From positions 1 to 64,000 of the forward strand of contig NZ_JAOWPT010000016.1 in the NCBI RefSeq assembly GCF_025753855.1: DNA of 64,000 nucleotides, given 5' to 3'. Shown here one piece after another: positions 18,919 to 27,194 of this stretch. The position numbers and the translations under genes are program-made. The notes under the pieces are model-generated. The model was not told where the DNA came from, did no database searches, and worked only from the letters and a program-made list of their open reading frames with translations. Positions within the stretch are counted from its first letter, which is position 1; the number at the start of each line of letters is the position of its first letter. The stretch comes from Mesorhizobium sp. ZC-5. GTDB taxonomy: Bacteria > Pseudomonadota > Alphaproteobacteria > Rhizobiales > Rhizobiaceae.

Positions 18919-21475
18919 GCGGATACCCGGCACGGCAGACGGCCGCCAAAGGCCTTCCTATTCTCCAGAGCAGCAGCGAGGACGCCTTGGTGGCCGTTTC
19001 GAACGCATCCGCACGGTTTTGAGCGGCATCGCCGAGCAGGGCGGCTTTACATCGGACGCCACCGCTATTGCGCCTGATCGCGCGCTCGTCTTCGAACTGA
19101 AATCACCCCTTAAGGATTTCGAGCGCGAAGCTCGCCGTATAGGACTCACCTGGCTCACCGAAGAAATTGAGGATTCCGACGATCCGTTTGCGGAGGAAGA
19201 GGGGGAGGAAGACGGTCCGGAAGACGCAGCAACTCCCATCGAGGACACCCGCCTATATGTTTCGATGCCCAGCGTGGAATCCCTAGCGGAACTGTTGAAG
19301 TACTGGGACCTGTACCGCAGCGATGCAAGCGCTCCCTATGGATTCGGGGAATGGTGGAAAATATTCGACCGCTTGGAGAACATAAGGCCGTGGGGTGTGG
19401 AAGATCGCCTGGATGACCGGACGCTTGCGTATCTGCGAAAGCGTCTCGCAAGTCAGCCCAATGCAAATGTACTTCTGGAGCTTGATATCTGGTTCTCGTC
19501 GGATCCGCTGGTGCGGCAAGCACGGCAGCTTGCGATATCGCAACTTGTGCAAGCCCACTCCGGTACTGTCCAGGATGCATTTGACCTCGCGGAAACAGCA
19601 TATCACGCACTTCTGGTTGAAATGCCTGCGGTGCGCGTTCGTGAGATGACAGAACGCAGCGGTTTGCTCGCGCAAGCCCATCAGATCATGAGCATTAGGC
19701 CGCAATCGTTCGGAATCCAGCCAATTGTCGAGGAACGGGCCCCCCTTCCGATAGAGGATCTGCGGTATCTGGATCCAACGGACGCGCGCGCTCCAGTCGC
19801 TGCTCTGCTTGACGGTTTCCCTATCGAGAACCACGAACTGCTGGCGGACCGCATAGACGTGTTTCCGGTCGACATCGATCCGAGCATGGCCTCGATACGT
19901 CATCGCCATCACGGAACTCAGATGGCATCGCTCATTCTCCACGGAGATTTGGACGGTGGGGAACCAAGTCTCGGCAGGAGGCTGCTCGTCGTTCCGGTTC
20001 TTGCAACCGACCCAAATGGAGGCAACGAGCGAACCCCGCCCCTTCGTCTGCCAATCGGCGTCATTTACCGAGCAGTCCAGGCGATCAAGGAAGGGCTGCC
20101 GGGCCAACCTGCGCCCGGGCAGGAAGTGGTCGTGATAAATCACTCCCTTGGAGACGCAAACGCACCTTTCATCTCTCGTCCGAGCCATTGGGCAAAGCTG
20201 CTCGATCATCTCGCAGGCAAGCACAACCTGCTGTTCGTGGTGAGCGCGGGCAACGTCTATGAAGGCTTTGAGGTTCCTGATTTCACCGACATTCCCGCCT
20301 TTAGAGCTGCCAGGCCACAGCAACGACGCGACGCGTTGCTTACGGCCTTGGAAAGGTGGAAGAACCACAGGACGATGCTCAGCCCTGCGGAATCGATCAA
20401 TGCTCTCACCGTGGGTGCGCTTCACCATGACTGCTCGTCAGAACCATTTCCGCCAGGCGCCACCGATCCGTACGGTTCCTTCCGAATGGCGAATGTTGGG
20501 TCTGGGCTAGGCCTCGGGGTCGCCAGGTCTGTCAAACCAGATCTGGTATTTCCGGGCGGACGCCAAGCTGTCCGCCCGTCAGCCGGACCGCCGTTTAGAG
20601 TGTCAGGACAAGAGGTGGCGCAAGTCGGTCAACGGGCTGCGGCTCCCGACAAATTCGGAGCGCGGCGCGACCTGACGCAACGCTCTACTGGAACCAGCAA
20701 TGCCGCCGCATTGGCGACACGCGCAGCGATTCAGATAGTCGATGCTATCGAAGATATCATTCCACCGGCTTCGCCGGGGTTGTTGAGGTGCAAGCCGGCT
20801 ATCGTCAAGTGCCTTGTTGCCCATGGGTGCGGATGGGGCGAAATCGGCCGACATCTTGAAGGAATTTGTCCTCCCACGGAAGGGAATGCCTGGAGCCGTC
20901 GCCGATCCAATATTGCTCGGTTCATAGGATTCGGTGAAACGCAAGTCGACCGGATAATCGAGGGTTCTTCAAAGCGCGTCACAATGCTGGGCTTTGCCGA
21001 GATCAAACACGGCAGGAGAGACGTTTTTCGAATCCCGCTGCCAAGCGAGCTTGCGAGTAGAACGGACCTCCGACGCATCACTGCCACGCTGGCATGGGTT
21101 GCACCGATACGGCCAAAGGCACGCAACTATCGCGCCATTAAGCTTGAACTTACTGGACCGGATGGAGGCTTGAATCTTTGGTCCGGAGTGGCGCGCAAGG
21201 ACGTGCTGCAGCCGCCTTCAAGCACCGCTTCGAAGGGGACCCTTATCCATTCCATCTACGAGGGGGCTAGGGCAATTCCATTTGCCGTTGGCGAGGACCT
21301 CGAGATCGGTATTCAGTGTCAAGCGTCGGTATCCTCATTCAATCAGATAGAAGTCCCGTACGCTCTCGCAGTCACGATCGAAGTCGCCGACACGATCCGG
21401 TCAGATATCTATCAAGAAGCTCGTGCTGCCATTGCAAGCAGGGTACGTGCTCCACGTGTGAGGTTGAGGCAATGA
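18869..21475 (+). CDS. ietS: Subtilisin-like (S8) serine protease, IetS-like
   Basis: An 868-residue cytoplasmic subtilase with no signal peptide. The catalytic triad is visible: Asp in AALLDGFPIENHELL (about residue 313), His in RHHGTQMASL (about 350) and Ser in STGTSNAAALATR (about 610); Asn of the oxyanion hole is in VVSAGNVYEG. Residues ~90-125 are very acidic (EEEGEEDGPED). The N-terminal ~280 residues and the C-terminal ~230 are additional domains that I cannot name. It overlaps ietA by 50 bases and the next gene by four, so all three are translationally coupled. It is the expected toxin or effector of the pair. Confidence 0.82.
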   Translation: MAANRPILLISSTSTIKRIPGTADGRQRPSYSPEQQRGRLGGRFERIRTVLSGIAEQGGFTSDATAIAPDRALVFELKSPLKDFEREARRIGLTWLTEEIEDSDDPFAEEEGEEDGPEDAATPIEDTRLYVSMPSVESLAELLKYWDLYRSDASAPYGFGEWWKIFDRLENIRPWGVEDRLDDRTLAYLRKRLASQPNANVLLELDIWFSSDPLVRQARQLAISQLVQAHSGTVQDAFDLAETAYHALLVEMPAVRVREMTERSGLLAQAHQIMSIRPQSFGIQPIVEERAPLPIEDLRYLDPTDARAPVAALLDGFPIENHELLADRIDVFPVDIDPSMASIRHRHHGTQMASLILHGDLDGGEPSLGRRLLVVPVLATDPNGGNERTPPLRLPIGVIYRAVQAIKEGLPGQPAPGQEVVVINHSLGDANAPFISRPSHWAKLLDHLAGKHNLLFVVSAGNVYEGFEVPDFTDIPAFRAARPQQRRDALLTALERWKNHRTMLSPAESINALTVGALHHDCSSEPFPPGATDPYGSFRMANVGSGLGLGVARSVKPDLVFPGGRQAVRPSAGPPFRVSGQEVAQVGQRAAAPDKFGARRDLTQRSTGTSNAAALATRAAIQIVDAIEDIIPPASPGLLRCKPAIVKCLVAHGCGWGEIGRHLEGICPPTEGNAWSRRRSNIARFIGFGETQVDRIIEGSSKRVTMLGFAEIKHGRRDVFRIPLPSELASRTDLRRITATLAWVAPIRPKARNYRAIKLELTGPDGGLNLWSGVARKDVLQPPSSTASKGTLIHSIYEGARAIPFAVGEDLEIGIQCQASVSSFNQIEVPYALAVTIEVADTIRSDIYQEARAAIASRVRAPRVRLRQ

Positions 21476-22341
21476 CAGTGTTTTCTCCGGATTTGAGCTT
21501 GGGTAGCGAGACGCCCAACAACATCGCGGTGTATCTGTATGAAATTGAAGATCACGCTGCGGCGATGGCGATTTCCGGGAGCGGACCCGGGGGGCAGGGA
21601 TATATCTTCGATAGATATGTCTATCTTGGAACGGATGCGGTGTACGGGTTTCTCGAGCCTGGTTCGACAGATATTGTCCCCGTAAGCAGCGTCGAGGCGG
21701 ACGAAAGTCTCAAGGATGCCAAACTGAAGGTTACCCTGGATCGCTTCTTTGTCGAAAACTATCCGGGCGGAGGTGAGCACCGTATTCTCTGCGAGTTCGC
21801 CGGAAAGAACCAGGCTCAGGGTGTGGTCGAGGAACTTCGGTTCGCGACCACCTGTGTTGCGAGAGACCAGCAAGGGTCTTCAGTGTCGTCTCTGCCTGTC
21901 TTCTTAGGTGTAACAGCCGGGCAGAACGGGATTAGTTTTGAGGGGCGAACGGTTAACGTCCGTAGCTCGTATGATGACACTGTTCTCGAAGTGCTCGGAA
22001 GCGAAACGTTCAAGCAGGGGCTTTCCTTGCTCGATGCTGTTCAGCCTGCGATTAGGCCCTTCGCAAAACTGGCTGAAGGAGTCGTCAAAATGGCGGCCAG
22101 CCGAAACAAGAATCGGCAGGTTCACACCTTCTCGCTTGGTCTGGATTTTGGATCTAATTCGACGTCGGCAAGGCTGCGCTGCGGTTCTTACATTGTTGTG
22201 CAGTCGGGCTCCGTCTACAACTGGGACTGGTCCCTTTACAAATGGGATGCCAATACCAATCGGATTGTGGCCCGCATGGATAGTGGCGTGGCACCGCCAG
22301 CGTGGAACTACATGGTATTTGGCGTATCGCGGTACAGTTGA
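21472..22341 (+). CDS. Unknown third gene of the IetAS-like operon
   Basis: A 289-residue protein whose ATG overlaps the subtilase stop codon (ATGA). No known domain was recognised. The middle segment (LKVTLDRFFVENYPGGGEHR, residues ~80-100, then ILCEFAGKNQAQG) looks beta-rich and may be C2-like or carbohydrate-binding-like. Residues ~190-290 are also beta-rich (GLDFGSNSTSARLRCGSYIVVQ). There is no signal peptide or membrane segment. Because IetAS is described as two genes, this may be a target-recognition, inhibitor or second effector subunit; that is inference from the coupling only. Confidence 0.75.
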   Translation: MTVFSPDLSLGSETPNNIAVYLYEIEDHAAAMAISGSGPGGQGYIFDRYVYLGTDAVYGFLEPGSTDIVPVSSVEADESLKDAKLKVTLDRFFVENYPGGGEHRILCEFAGKNQAQGVVEELRFATTCVARDQQGSSVSSLPVFLGVTAGQNGISFEGRTVNVRSSYDDTVLEVLGSETFKQGLSLLDAVQPAIRPFAKLAEGVVKMAASRNKNRQVHTFSLGLDFGSNSTSARLRCGSYIVVQSGSVYNWDWSLYKWDANTNRIVARMDSGVAPPAWNYMVFGVSRYS

Positions 22342-23081
22342 GTCGGGGGCAAGCGGCGAATTACGGGATGGCAAGGTCTTGCTGCGGTTTTCGAGACGCG
22401 TCAACCATTTTTGAAGACCGAGTCCGCTGTCATGAAGTCCAGGAAGTAGGAGTCGTGGTCGCCTCGCATCTACCGCGACTGTGGCCATCTGACGAGGGTG
22501 TCGCAGACAAGGTCCATCGCTGCCCGCCTGCAAGGTCAATCCTTTAGCATTCGGAATGTTTTCCCTTAAGCTGATCGTAGCCTGGGTAATCCATGGCGAG
22601 GGAGCTATGATGATAGCATTGGCCTGTATGCCTGATGGAAATCTCTATCTCATGAAGGCTGGCGTCGCATCTGATTGGACGCGTCGGCGATCCAGGGAAG
22701 ATCCGAATCGTTTCGCGATGTCGTGCCAATGGTCTGCCACCTGCCGAGCGCCTCAGTCCCGACTTGAGTCGCTGGAAGCTGCTGTTGTATGATGGGGGAT
22801 TGATTGGAGGAAAGTACTTCCCGGCAATGGAGTGATTGCGCAACGGCGCAGGACGGGCCGTAGGTCGTAAAGTTGCGCACGACCCCCAACTCAAGACGCT
22901 GATAGACGGTTGCGTGCAATACGGCATCAGCAGGGACATCGCGGTCAGACGCCCCCCGACGCCAACCATGCACTCGTCGTGCATCATTCCCTCGCACGAT
23001 GGATAGAGGACCAGCACGCGGTGATCGATCTGCACGCGCGCGTCAGTGGGATCTCGGTTTCTATGGTGGCGAGCCGATTTG
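22342..23081. other. 740 bases without a supported gene
   Basis: The stretch lies between the convergent ends of the IetAS-like operon and hypX. Open frames are short and mutually overlapping on both strands. One minus-strand frame contains RVQIDHRVLVLYPSCEGMMH, which looks protein-like but breaks in both directions. It may be a decayed gene I do not recognise. Confidence 0.35.
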
Positions 23082-24767
23082 TCATCGCCTGTTCCTCCCG
23101 CGGTCAGCGCTGGCCCTCTTGTCGCGATGGACGGCAAGGGTAACCGGCGTGCGCGACTTGGGCGTCTTGTGGATGAAGTTGTGACGCGCGATGTGATAGC
23201 TGGGATCGAAACCGTAGAAGTTGTTTCGCATCCGCTGCAATTCCTCGACACGATAGGCAGCCAGCGGCTTTATCGCCTCGTCCCGGGCACGACGCAGCCG
23301 CTTTGCGGCGATTCGAGCGGCAATGTCGGGCGATCCCGCCAAGGCGGCGGCCTTGCGACGGATCTCCTCGCGGGCGATTTCCATCTCGCCGGGCAGGCGG
23401 CACGTGGCGAGTCCCAGTTCGAGCGCTTCATCGATGCCCATCGGCAGCCGCGCCTGGGTTACACGCTTGGTACGCTCTTCGCCGACGCGGGCTGGCAGCA
23501 GGTAGGTCCAGTATTCCGAGCCGTAGAGATTGCCCATGTCCTTGTAGTGCAGGTTGAGAACAACACCTTCGCGCATCCAGATCTCGTCGGCGGCAAGCGA
23601 CAGGAAGACGCCGCCCGCACCGGCATTACCGAGCACGGCGGCGATCACCAGACAATCGTTGCAATCGATGATTTCGCGCACGAGATCGTTCATTGCGTTG
23701 ATGTTGCGCCAAGATTCGTCCGCGGCGCTCTCGGTGTTTTCGATGATGCCAAGGTGGATACCGTTCGACCAGCAATCCGCATCGCCTTCCAGCACCATCA
23801 CCGGCAGCGCACGCGCCTTCGCTTCGACGATCGTTTCGCGCAGGGCAGCGCAATCCTCGGACGACATCGCACCATTGTAGAACTGGAATTCGAGGAAACC
23901 CACGCCGTTCTCCTCATGATAGCGGCAGGGGTGGGGGCCATCGATCACCGGCAGATGGCCCGCCTCGATTTCGAGAAGATGAAGCGCCGGCAGCTTCAAT
24001 TTGCTTGCTCCCGGCTGACGAAGATGGCCGATCCAGAGCGCGCCTTCACGGAAGGCCATTGCCACAGCCCGCCCCGAGCTGCCGATCAGCATGCCCGGTC
24101 GTTCGGAAAGTCCCGCCGCGACCGCCGCATCGAAGACCAGGAACGGTTGTCCGGCGATCGTCATCAGCGCGCCGGGATCACCGTCCGAGGCATCGATGAT
24201 CCTGAGTGCTTCTTCGGCGGTATGGAGCATCGGGTCGATGGTGCGGTCGGCTTTGCGGCAGGCGGGCCGGGTGGAGCCCTTGCCCCAGTTTGCCGGCAGC
24301 TGAGCGCCCATCTGCCCCTCAATGCGGCCGATCGCCTCCAGGACACAGCCGACTGCCGCTTCCGTCACTTCATGGCGGTAAAGGCTGGATTTTCGTGTCC
24401 GGCGCGTCGGAAATTCGCGCCACGCCCAGACCGGCCCCGCATCCATATCCTCGCGCGCCTCGATCAAAGTCACGCCCCACACGGCTTCCCCAAAGAGGAT
24501 CGCCCAGTCGAGCGCGCTCGGTCCCTTGTCGCCCCGGATGCCGGGATGGACGATCAGACAAAGCGTCTTGCGCCAGATATCGGCCGGAATCGGCCGCTTC
24601 AGGAACGGCGCGATCACCAGATCGGGGCAGAAGAGCGCGACTGCCTCCCGCGTCAGGTCGTCATGGATATCGAGCTCGACCGACACGTCATGCCCGGCTC
24701 TGCGCAAATCCACATGCAGGCGCTGGGACAGAGAATTGAAGCTATGGCAGAGGAGCAGGATGCGCAT
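23082..24767 (-). CDS. hypX: HypX/HoxX, CO-ligand synthesis for aerobic hydrogenase maturation
   Basis: A 561-residue two-domain protein. The N-terminal ~270 residues resemble formyl-tetrahydrofolate transferases (HPGIRGDKGPSALDWAI, GVTLIEAREDMDAGPVWA). The C-terminal part resembles enoyl-CoA hydratases (VLEGDADCWSNGIHLG, NAGAGGVFLSLAADE). HypX makes the CO ligand of the [NiFe] centre from formyl-THF under air. I chose ATG 24767 over the in-frame GTG at 24773 because GAGGAG lies five bases upstream. It is the last gene of the hyp operon and overlaps nothing downstream. Its presence fits a hydrogenase that works in microaerobic bacteroids. Confidence 0.93.
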   Translation of the reverse strand: MRILLLCHSFNSLSQRLHVDLRRAGHDVSVELDIHDDLTREAVALFCPDLVIAPFLKRPIPADIWRKTLCLIVHPGIRGDKGPSALDWAILFGEAVWGVTLIEAREDMDAGPVWAWREFPTRRTRKSSLYRHEVTEAAVGCVLEAIGRIEGQMGAQLPANWGKGSTRPACRKADRTIDPMLHTAEEALRIIDASDGDPGALMTIAGQPFLVFDAAVAAGLSERPGMLIGSSGRAVAMAFREGALWIGHLRQPGASKLKLPALHLLEIEAGHLPVIDGPHPCRYHEENGVGFLEFQFYNGAMSSEDCAALRETIVEAKARALPVMVLEGDADCWSNGIHLGIIENTESAADESWRNINAMNDLVREIIDCNDCLVIAAVLGNAGAGGVFLSLAADEIWMREGVVLNLHYKDMGNLYGSEYWTYLLPARVGEERTKRVTQARLPMGIDEALELGLATCRLPGEMEIAREEIRRKAAALAGSPDIAARIAAKRLRRARDEAIKPLAAYRVEELQRMRNNFYGFDPSYHIARHNFIHKTPKSRTPVTLAVHRDKRASADRGRNRR

Positions 24768-24776
24768 CGGCACTCC

Positions 24777-25820
24777 TCAGCAGATTCTGGGAAGCTGTTC
24801 GCCGGACAGCCAGTCAACGATGCGTCCGCCGCCGAATGACGTTGCCATTTGCACGAAGCAATCGTCGTCCGCCACGACATGGCCGACCAGCGCCGCTTCC
24901 CTGCCAAGCGGGTGAGCCCGCATGACGGCGAGCATTGCATCAGCGGCTTCGGGCGCCACGACTGCGACGAGCTTGCCCTCGTTGGCGACATTCAGCGGAT
25001 CGAGGCCGAGGAATTCGCAGGCCGCAGCCACCTCGGGCTTGATCGGAATGGCCTCCTCATCGATACGAAAACCAACCTTCGACGCATTGGCGATCTCGTT
25101 CAGCGTCGCTGCAAGGCCGCCGCGGGTCGGATCGCGCATCAGCCTGATCGCGGCTCCGGCAGCCTCGACCATGCCGGCCACCAGACCATGCAGTGCGGCG
25201 GAATCCGAGACGATACCTGTGTCGAATTCGAGGTTCTCTCGCTTCGACATCACCGCGACGCCGTGATCGCCGATCGAGCCGGACACGATAACCACATCGC
25301 CCGGACGGGCAGCATCGGAGCGGAGATCGAGCCCGGCCGGAACCATGCCGACGCCGGCGGTGGAGATGAACACGCCGTCGGCCTTGTCGCGTTCGACCAC
25401 TTTCGTATCGCCGGTGATGATCGGCACGCCCGTCTCGCGCGACGCGTCACCCATGGTTTGGGCGATGCGGTCGAGATCGGTTAGCGGAAAGCCTTCCTCG
25501 ATGATGAAGCTCGCCGAAAGATAAAGCGGCACCGCGCCCGCCATCGCAATATCGTTGATCGTGCCGTACACGGCTAGCGAGCCGATATTGCCGCCCGGGA
25601 AAAACAGCGGCGAAACAACGTAGCCGTCGGTGGTCATCACCATGCGGCCGCCCGGCACCATGAAGGCCGACTGGTCGTTGCCGGCCCGCAACCATTCATT
25701 GTCGAAAGCCTTGTGGAATATGTCCTCGATCAATTGGCCCATGGCGCGGCCACCAGCCCCATGGGACAGGTCGACGCGGCCATTTTTGAGGTCGAGCTTG
25801 CGCCTGTTGGCTTTTATCAT
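24777..25820 (-). CDS. hypE: HypE, thiocarbamate dehydratase forming the CN ligand
   Basis: A 347-residue AIR-synthase-like protein. The conserved DLSHGAGGRAMGQLI near the N-terminus, the ITGDTKVVERDKADG motif, the RDPTRGGLA motif and the C-terminal PRIC ending (the cysteine that takes the carbamoyl group from HypF) are all present. ATG 25820 gives the usual family length; an in-frame ATG at 25859 would overlap hypD. It follows hypD by 19 bases. Confidence 0.95.
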   Translation of the reverse strand: MIKANRRKLDLKNGRVDLSHGAGGRAMGQLIEDIFHKAFDNEWLRAGNDQSAFMVPGGRMVMTTDGYVVSPLFFPGGNIGSLAVYGTINDIAMAGAVPLYLSASFIIEEGFPLTDLDRIAQTMGDASRETGVPIITGDTKVVERDKADGVFISTAGVGMVPAGLDLRSDAARPGDVVIVSGSIGDHGVAVMSKRENLEFDTGIVSDSAALHGLVAGMVEAAGAAIRLMRDPTRGGLAATLNEIANASKVGFRIDEEAIPIKPEVAAACEFLGLDPLNVANEGKLVAVVAPEAADAMLAVMRAHPLGREAALVGHVVADDDCFVQMATSFGGGRIVDWLSGEQLPRIC

Positions 25821-25839
25821 AACGTCGTTTGACTGACCT

Positions 25840-26979
25840 TCATTCAAAGGCTTTGGCATGCTCGCGCAAGCGGCCGTAGGTCCAACGGGCGGCACAGGCA
25901 CCCTCGGGAGAGACCATGCAGGATCCCATCGGCGTGTCCGGCGTGCAAACGGTGCCGAACAAACTGCAGTTGGCCGGCTTCTTGACGCCGCGCAGGATAG
26001 CGCCGCATTCGCAGGCCGGGTCGTCCTTCGCGGCCGGCGTCACCATCGAGAAGCGCTTTTCCGCGTCGTGTTCGGCATATTGCGGCCTGAGCCGCAGCGC
26101 GCCATAAGGCACTTCGCCGAGCCCGCGCCATTCGAAGCTCTCGCGAAGTTCGAAGAAATTGGCGACCTGGGCCTGCGCCTTCTCGTTGCCGAACCTCGTG
26201 ACGGCGCGGATATACTGGTTCTCGACCTCATGGCGGCCGTCGTTCACCTGCCGGACCAGCATCAGGATCGCCTGGATGACATCGAGCGGTTCGAAACCCG
26301 CCACCACGACCGGTTTCTGGAATTCCTCGGCGAAAAATTCGTAGGGCTCGGTGCCGATCACGATGCTGACATGGGCAGGGCCGATGAAACCGTCGATCTT
26401 GACCGTGCCCAGTTTGCGGACATCCGGGCTTTCGAGAATATTCTGGATCGCCGCCGGTGTCAGCACGTGGTTGCAGAAGATCGAGAAATTCCTGAGCTCC
26501 TTGGCAATCGCGACCCTGAGCGCCAGCGCCGTCGGCGGCGTCGTGGTTTCGAAGCCGATGGCGAAGAACACCACTTCCCGATCCGGCTCGGCTTCGGCGA
26601 TCCGTAGCGCATCCAGTGTCGAATAGACCATGCGGATATCGGCGCCGGCGGCCCTGGCCTTGAGCAGGCTCGATTCGTTCGAGCCCGGCACGCGCATCAG
26701 GTCACCATAGGTGCAAAGCGTGATCTCCGGCCGCATGGCAAGCGCGATTGCCGCATCGATGCGGCCGATCGGCAGCACGCAGACGGGACAGCCAGGACCA
26801 TGGATCATCTGCACATTTTGCGGCAGAAGGTCTTCAAGGCCATAGCGGGAAATCGCATGCGTGTGGCCGCCGCAGAATTCCATGAAATGATAGGAACGCG
26901 CCGGATCGGCAAGCGCGGCGATTTGGCGGGCGATTTCCTTGGCGAGCCTGCCGTCGCGATGTTCGTCGATATATTTCAT
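25840..26979 (-). CDS. hypD: HypD, scaffold for assembly of Fe(CN)2CO
   Basis: A 379-residue iron-sulfur protein. It contains the CGGHTH motif (about residue 41), GPGCPVC (about 67) and the C-terminal cysteines CECGAI...C that ligate the 4Fe-4S cluster. The ATG overlaps the hypC stop by four bases, which fixes the start against a longer open frame to 27276. HypD forms the complex with HypC on which the iron ligands are put together. Confidence 0.96.
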   Translation of the reverse strand: MKYIDEHRDGRLAKEIARQIAALADPARSYHFMEFCGGHTHAISRYGLEDLLPQNVQMIHGPGCPVCVLPIGRIDAAIALAMRPEITLCTYGDLMRVPGSNESSLLKARAAGADIRMVYSTLDALRIAEAEPDREVVFFAIGFETTTPPTALALRVAIAKELRNFSIFCNHVLTPAAIQNILESPDVRKLGTVKIDGFIGPAHVSIVIGTEPYEFFAEEFQKPVVVAGFEPLDVIQAILMLVRQVNDGRHEVENQYIRAVTRFGNEKAQAQVANFFELRESFEWRGLGEVPYGALRLRPQYAEHDAEKRFSMVTPAAKDDPACECGAILRGVKKPANCSLFGTVCTPDTPMGSCMVSPEGACAARWTYGRLREHAKAFE

Positions 26980-27194
26980 GCCAAGGCAGCTTCGCGGATC
27001 AGGGCCAGTGTCCTTTCCGCCTCTTGCGGATCGATCTTGCCCAGGGCGTAGCCGACATGCAGCACGACATAGTCGCCCGCCTTGACGTCCTCGACAAGCG
27101 CGGTCGAAATGATCTTCGAGACGCCGTCGAGCGTCACCTTCGCCATGTTGTCTGGCAGCACGTCCTTTACCTTGACCGGTATGGCTAGGCACAT
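26976..27194 (-). CDS. hypC: HypC, hydrogenase maturation chaperone
   Basis: A 72-residue protein beginning MCLAIPVKV, where Cys2 binds the iron centre and the hydrogenase large subunit. It overlaps the end of hypF by ten bases and the start of hypD by four. Size and N-terminal motif are typical. HupF further upstream in the cluster is a second member of the family with a distinct role. Confidence 0.96.
   Translation of the reverse strand: MCLAIPVKVKDVLPDNMAKVTLDGVSKIISTALVEDVKAGDYVVLHVGYALGKIDPQEAERTLALIREAALA

Noticed and set aside
23046-24839. Plus-strand frame of 597 codons opposite hypX
   Set aside because: The minus strand encodes a full HypX. The plus frame is an artefact of high GC at third positions.
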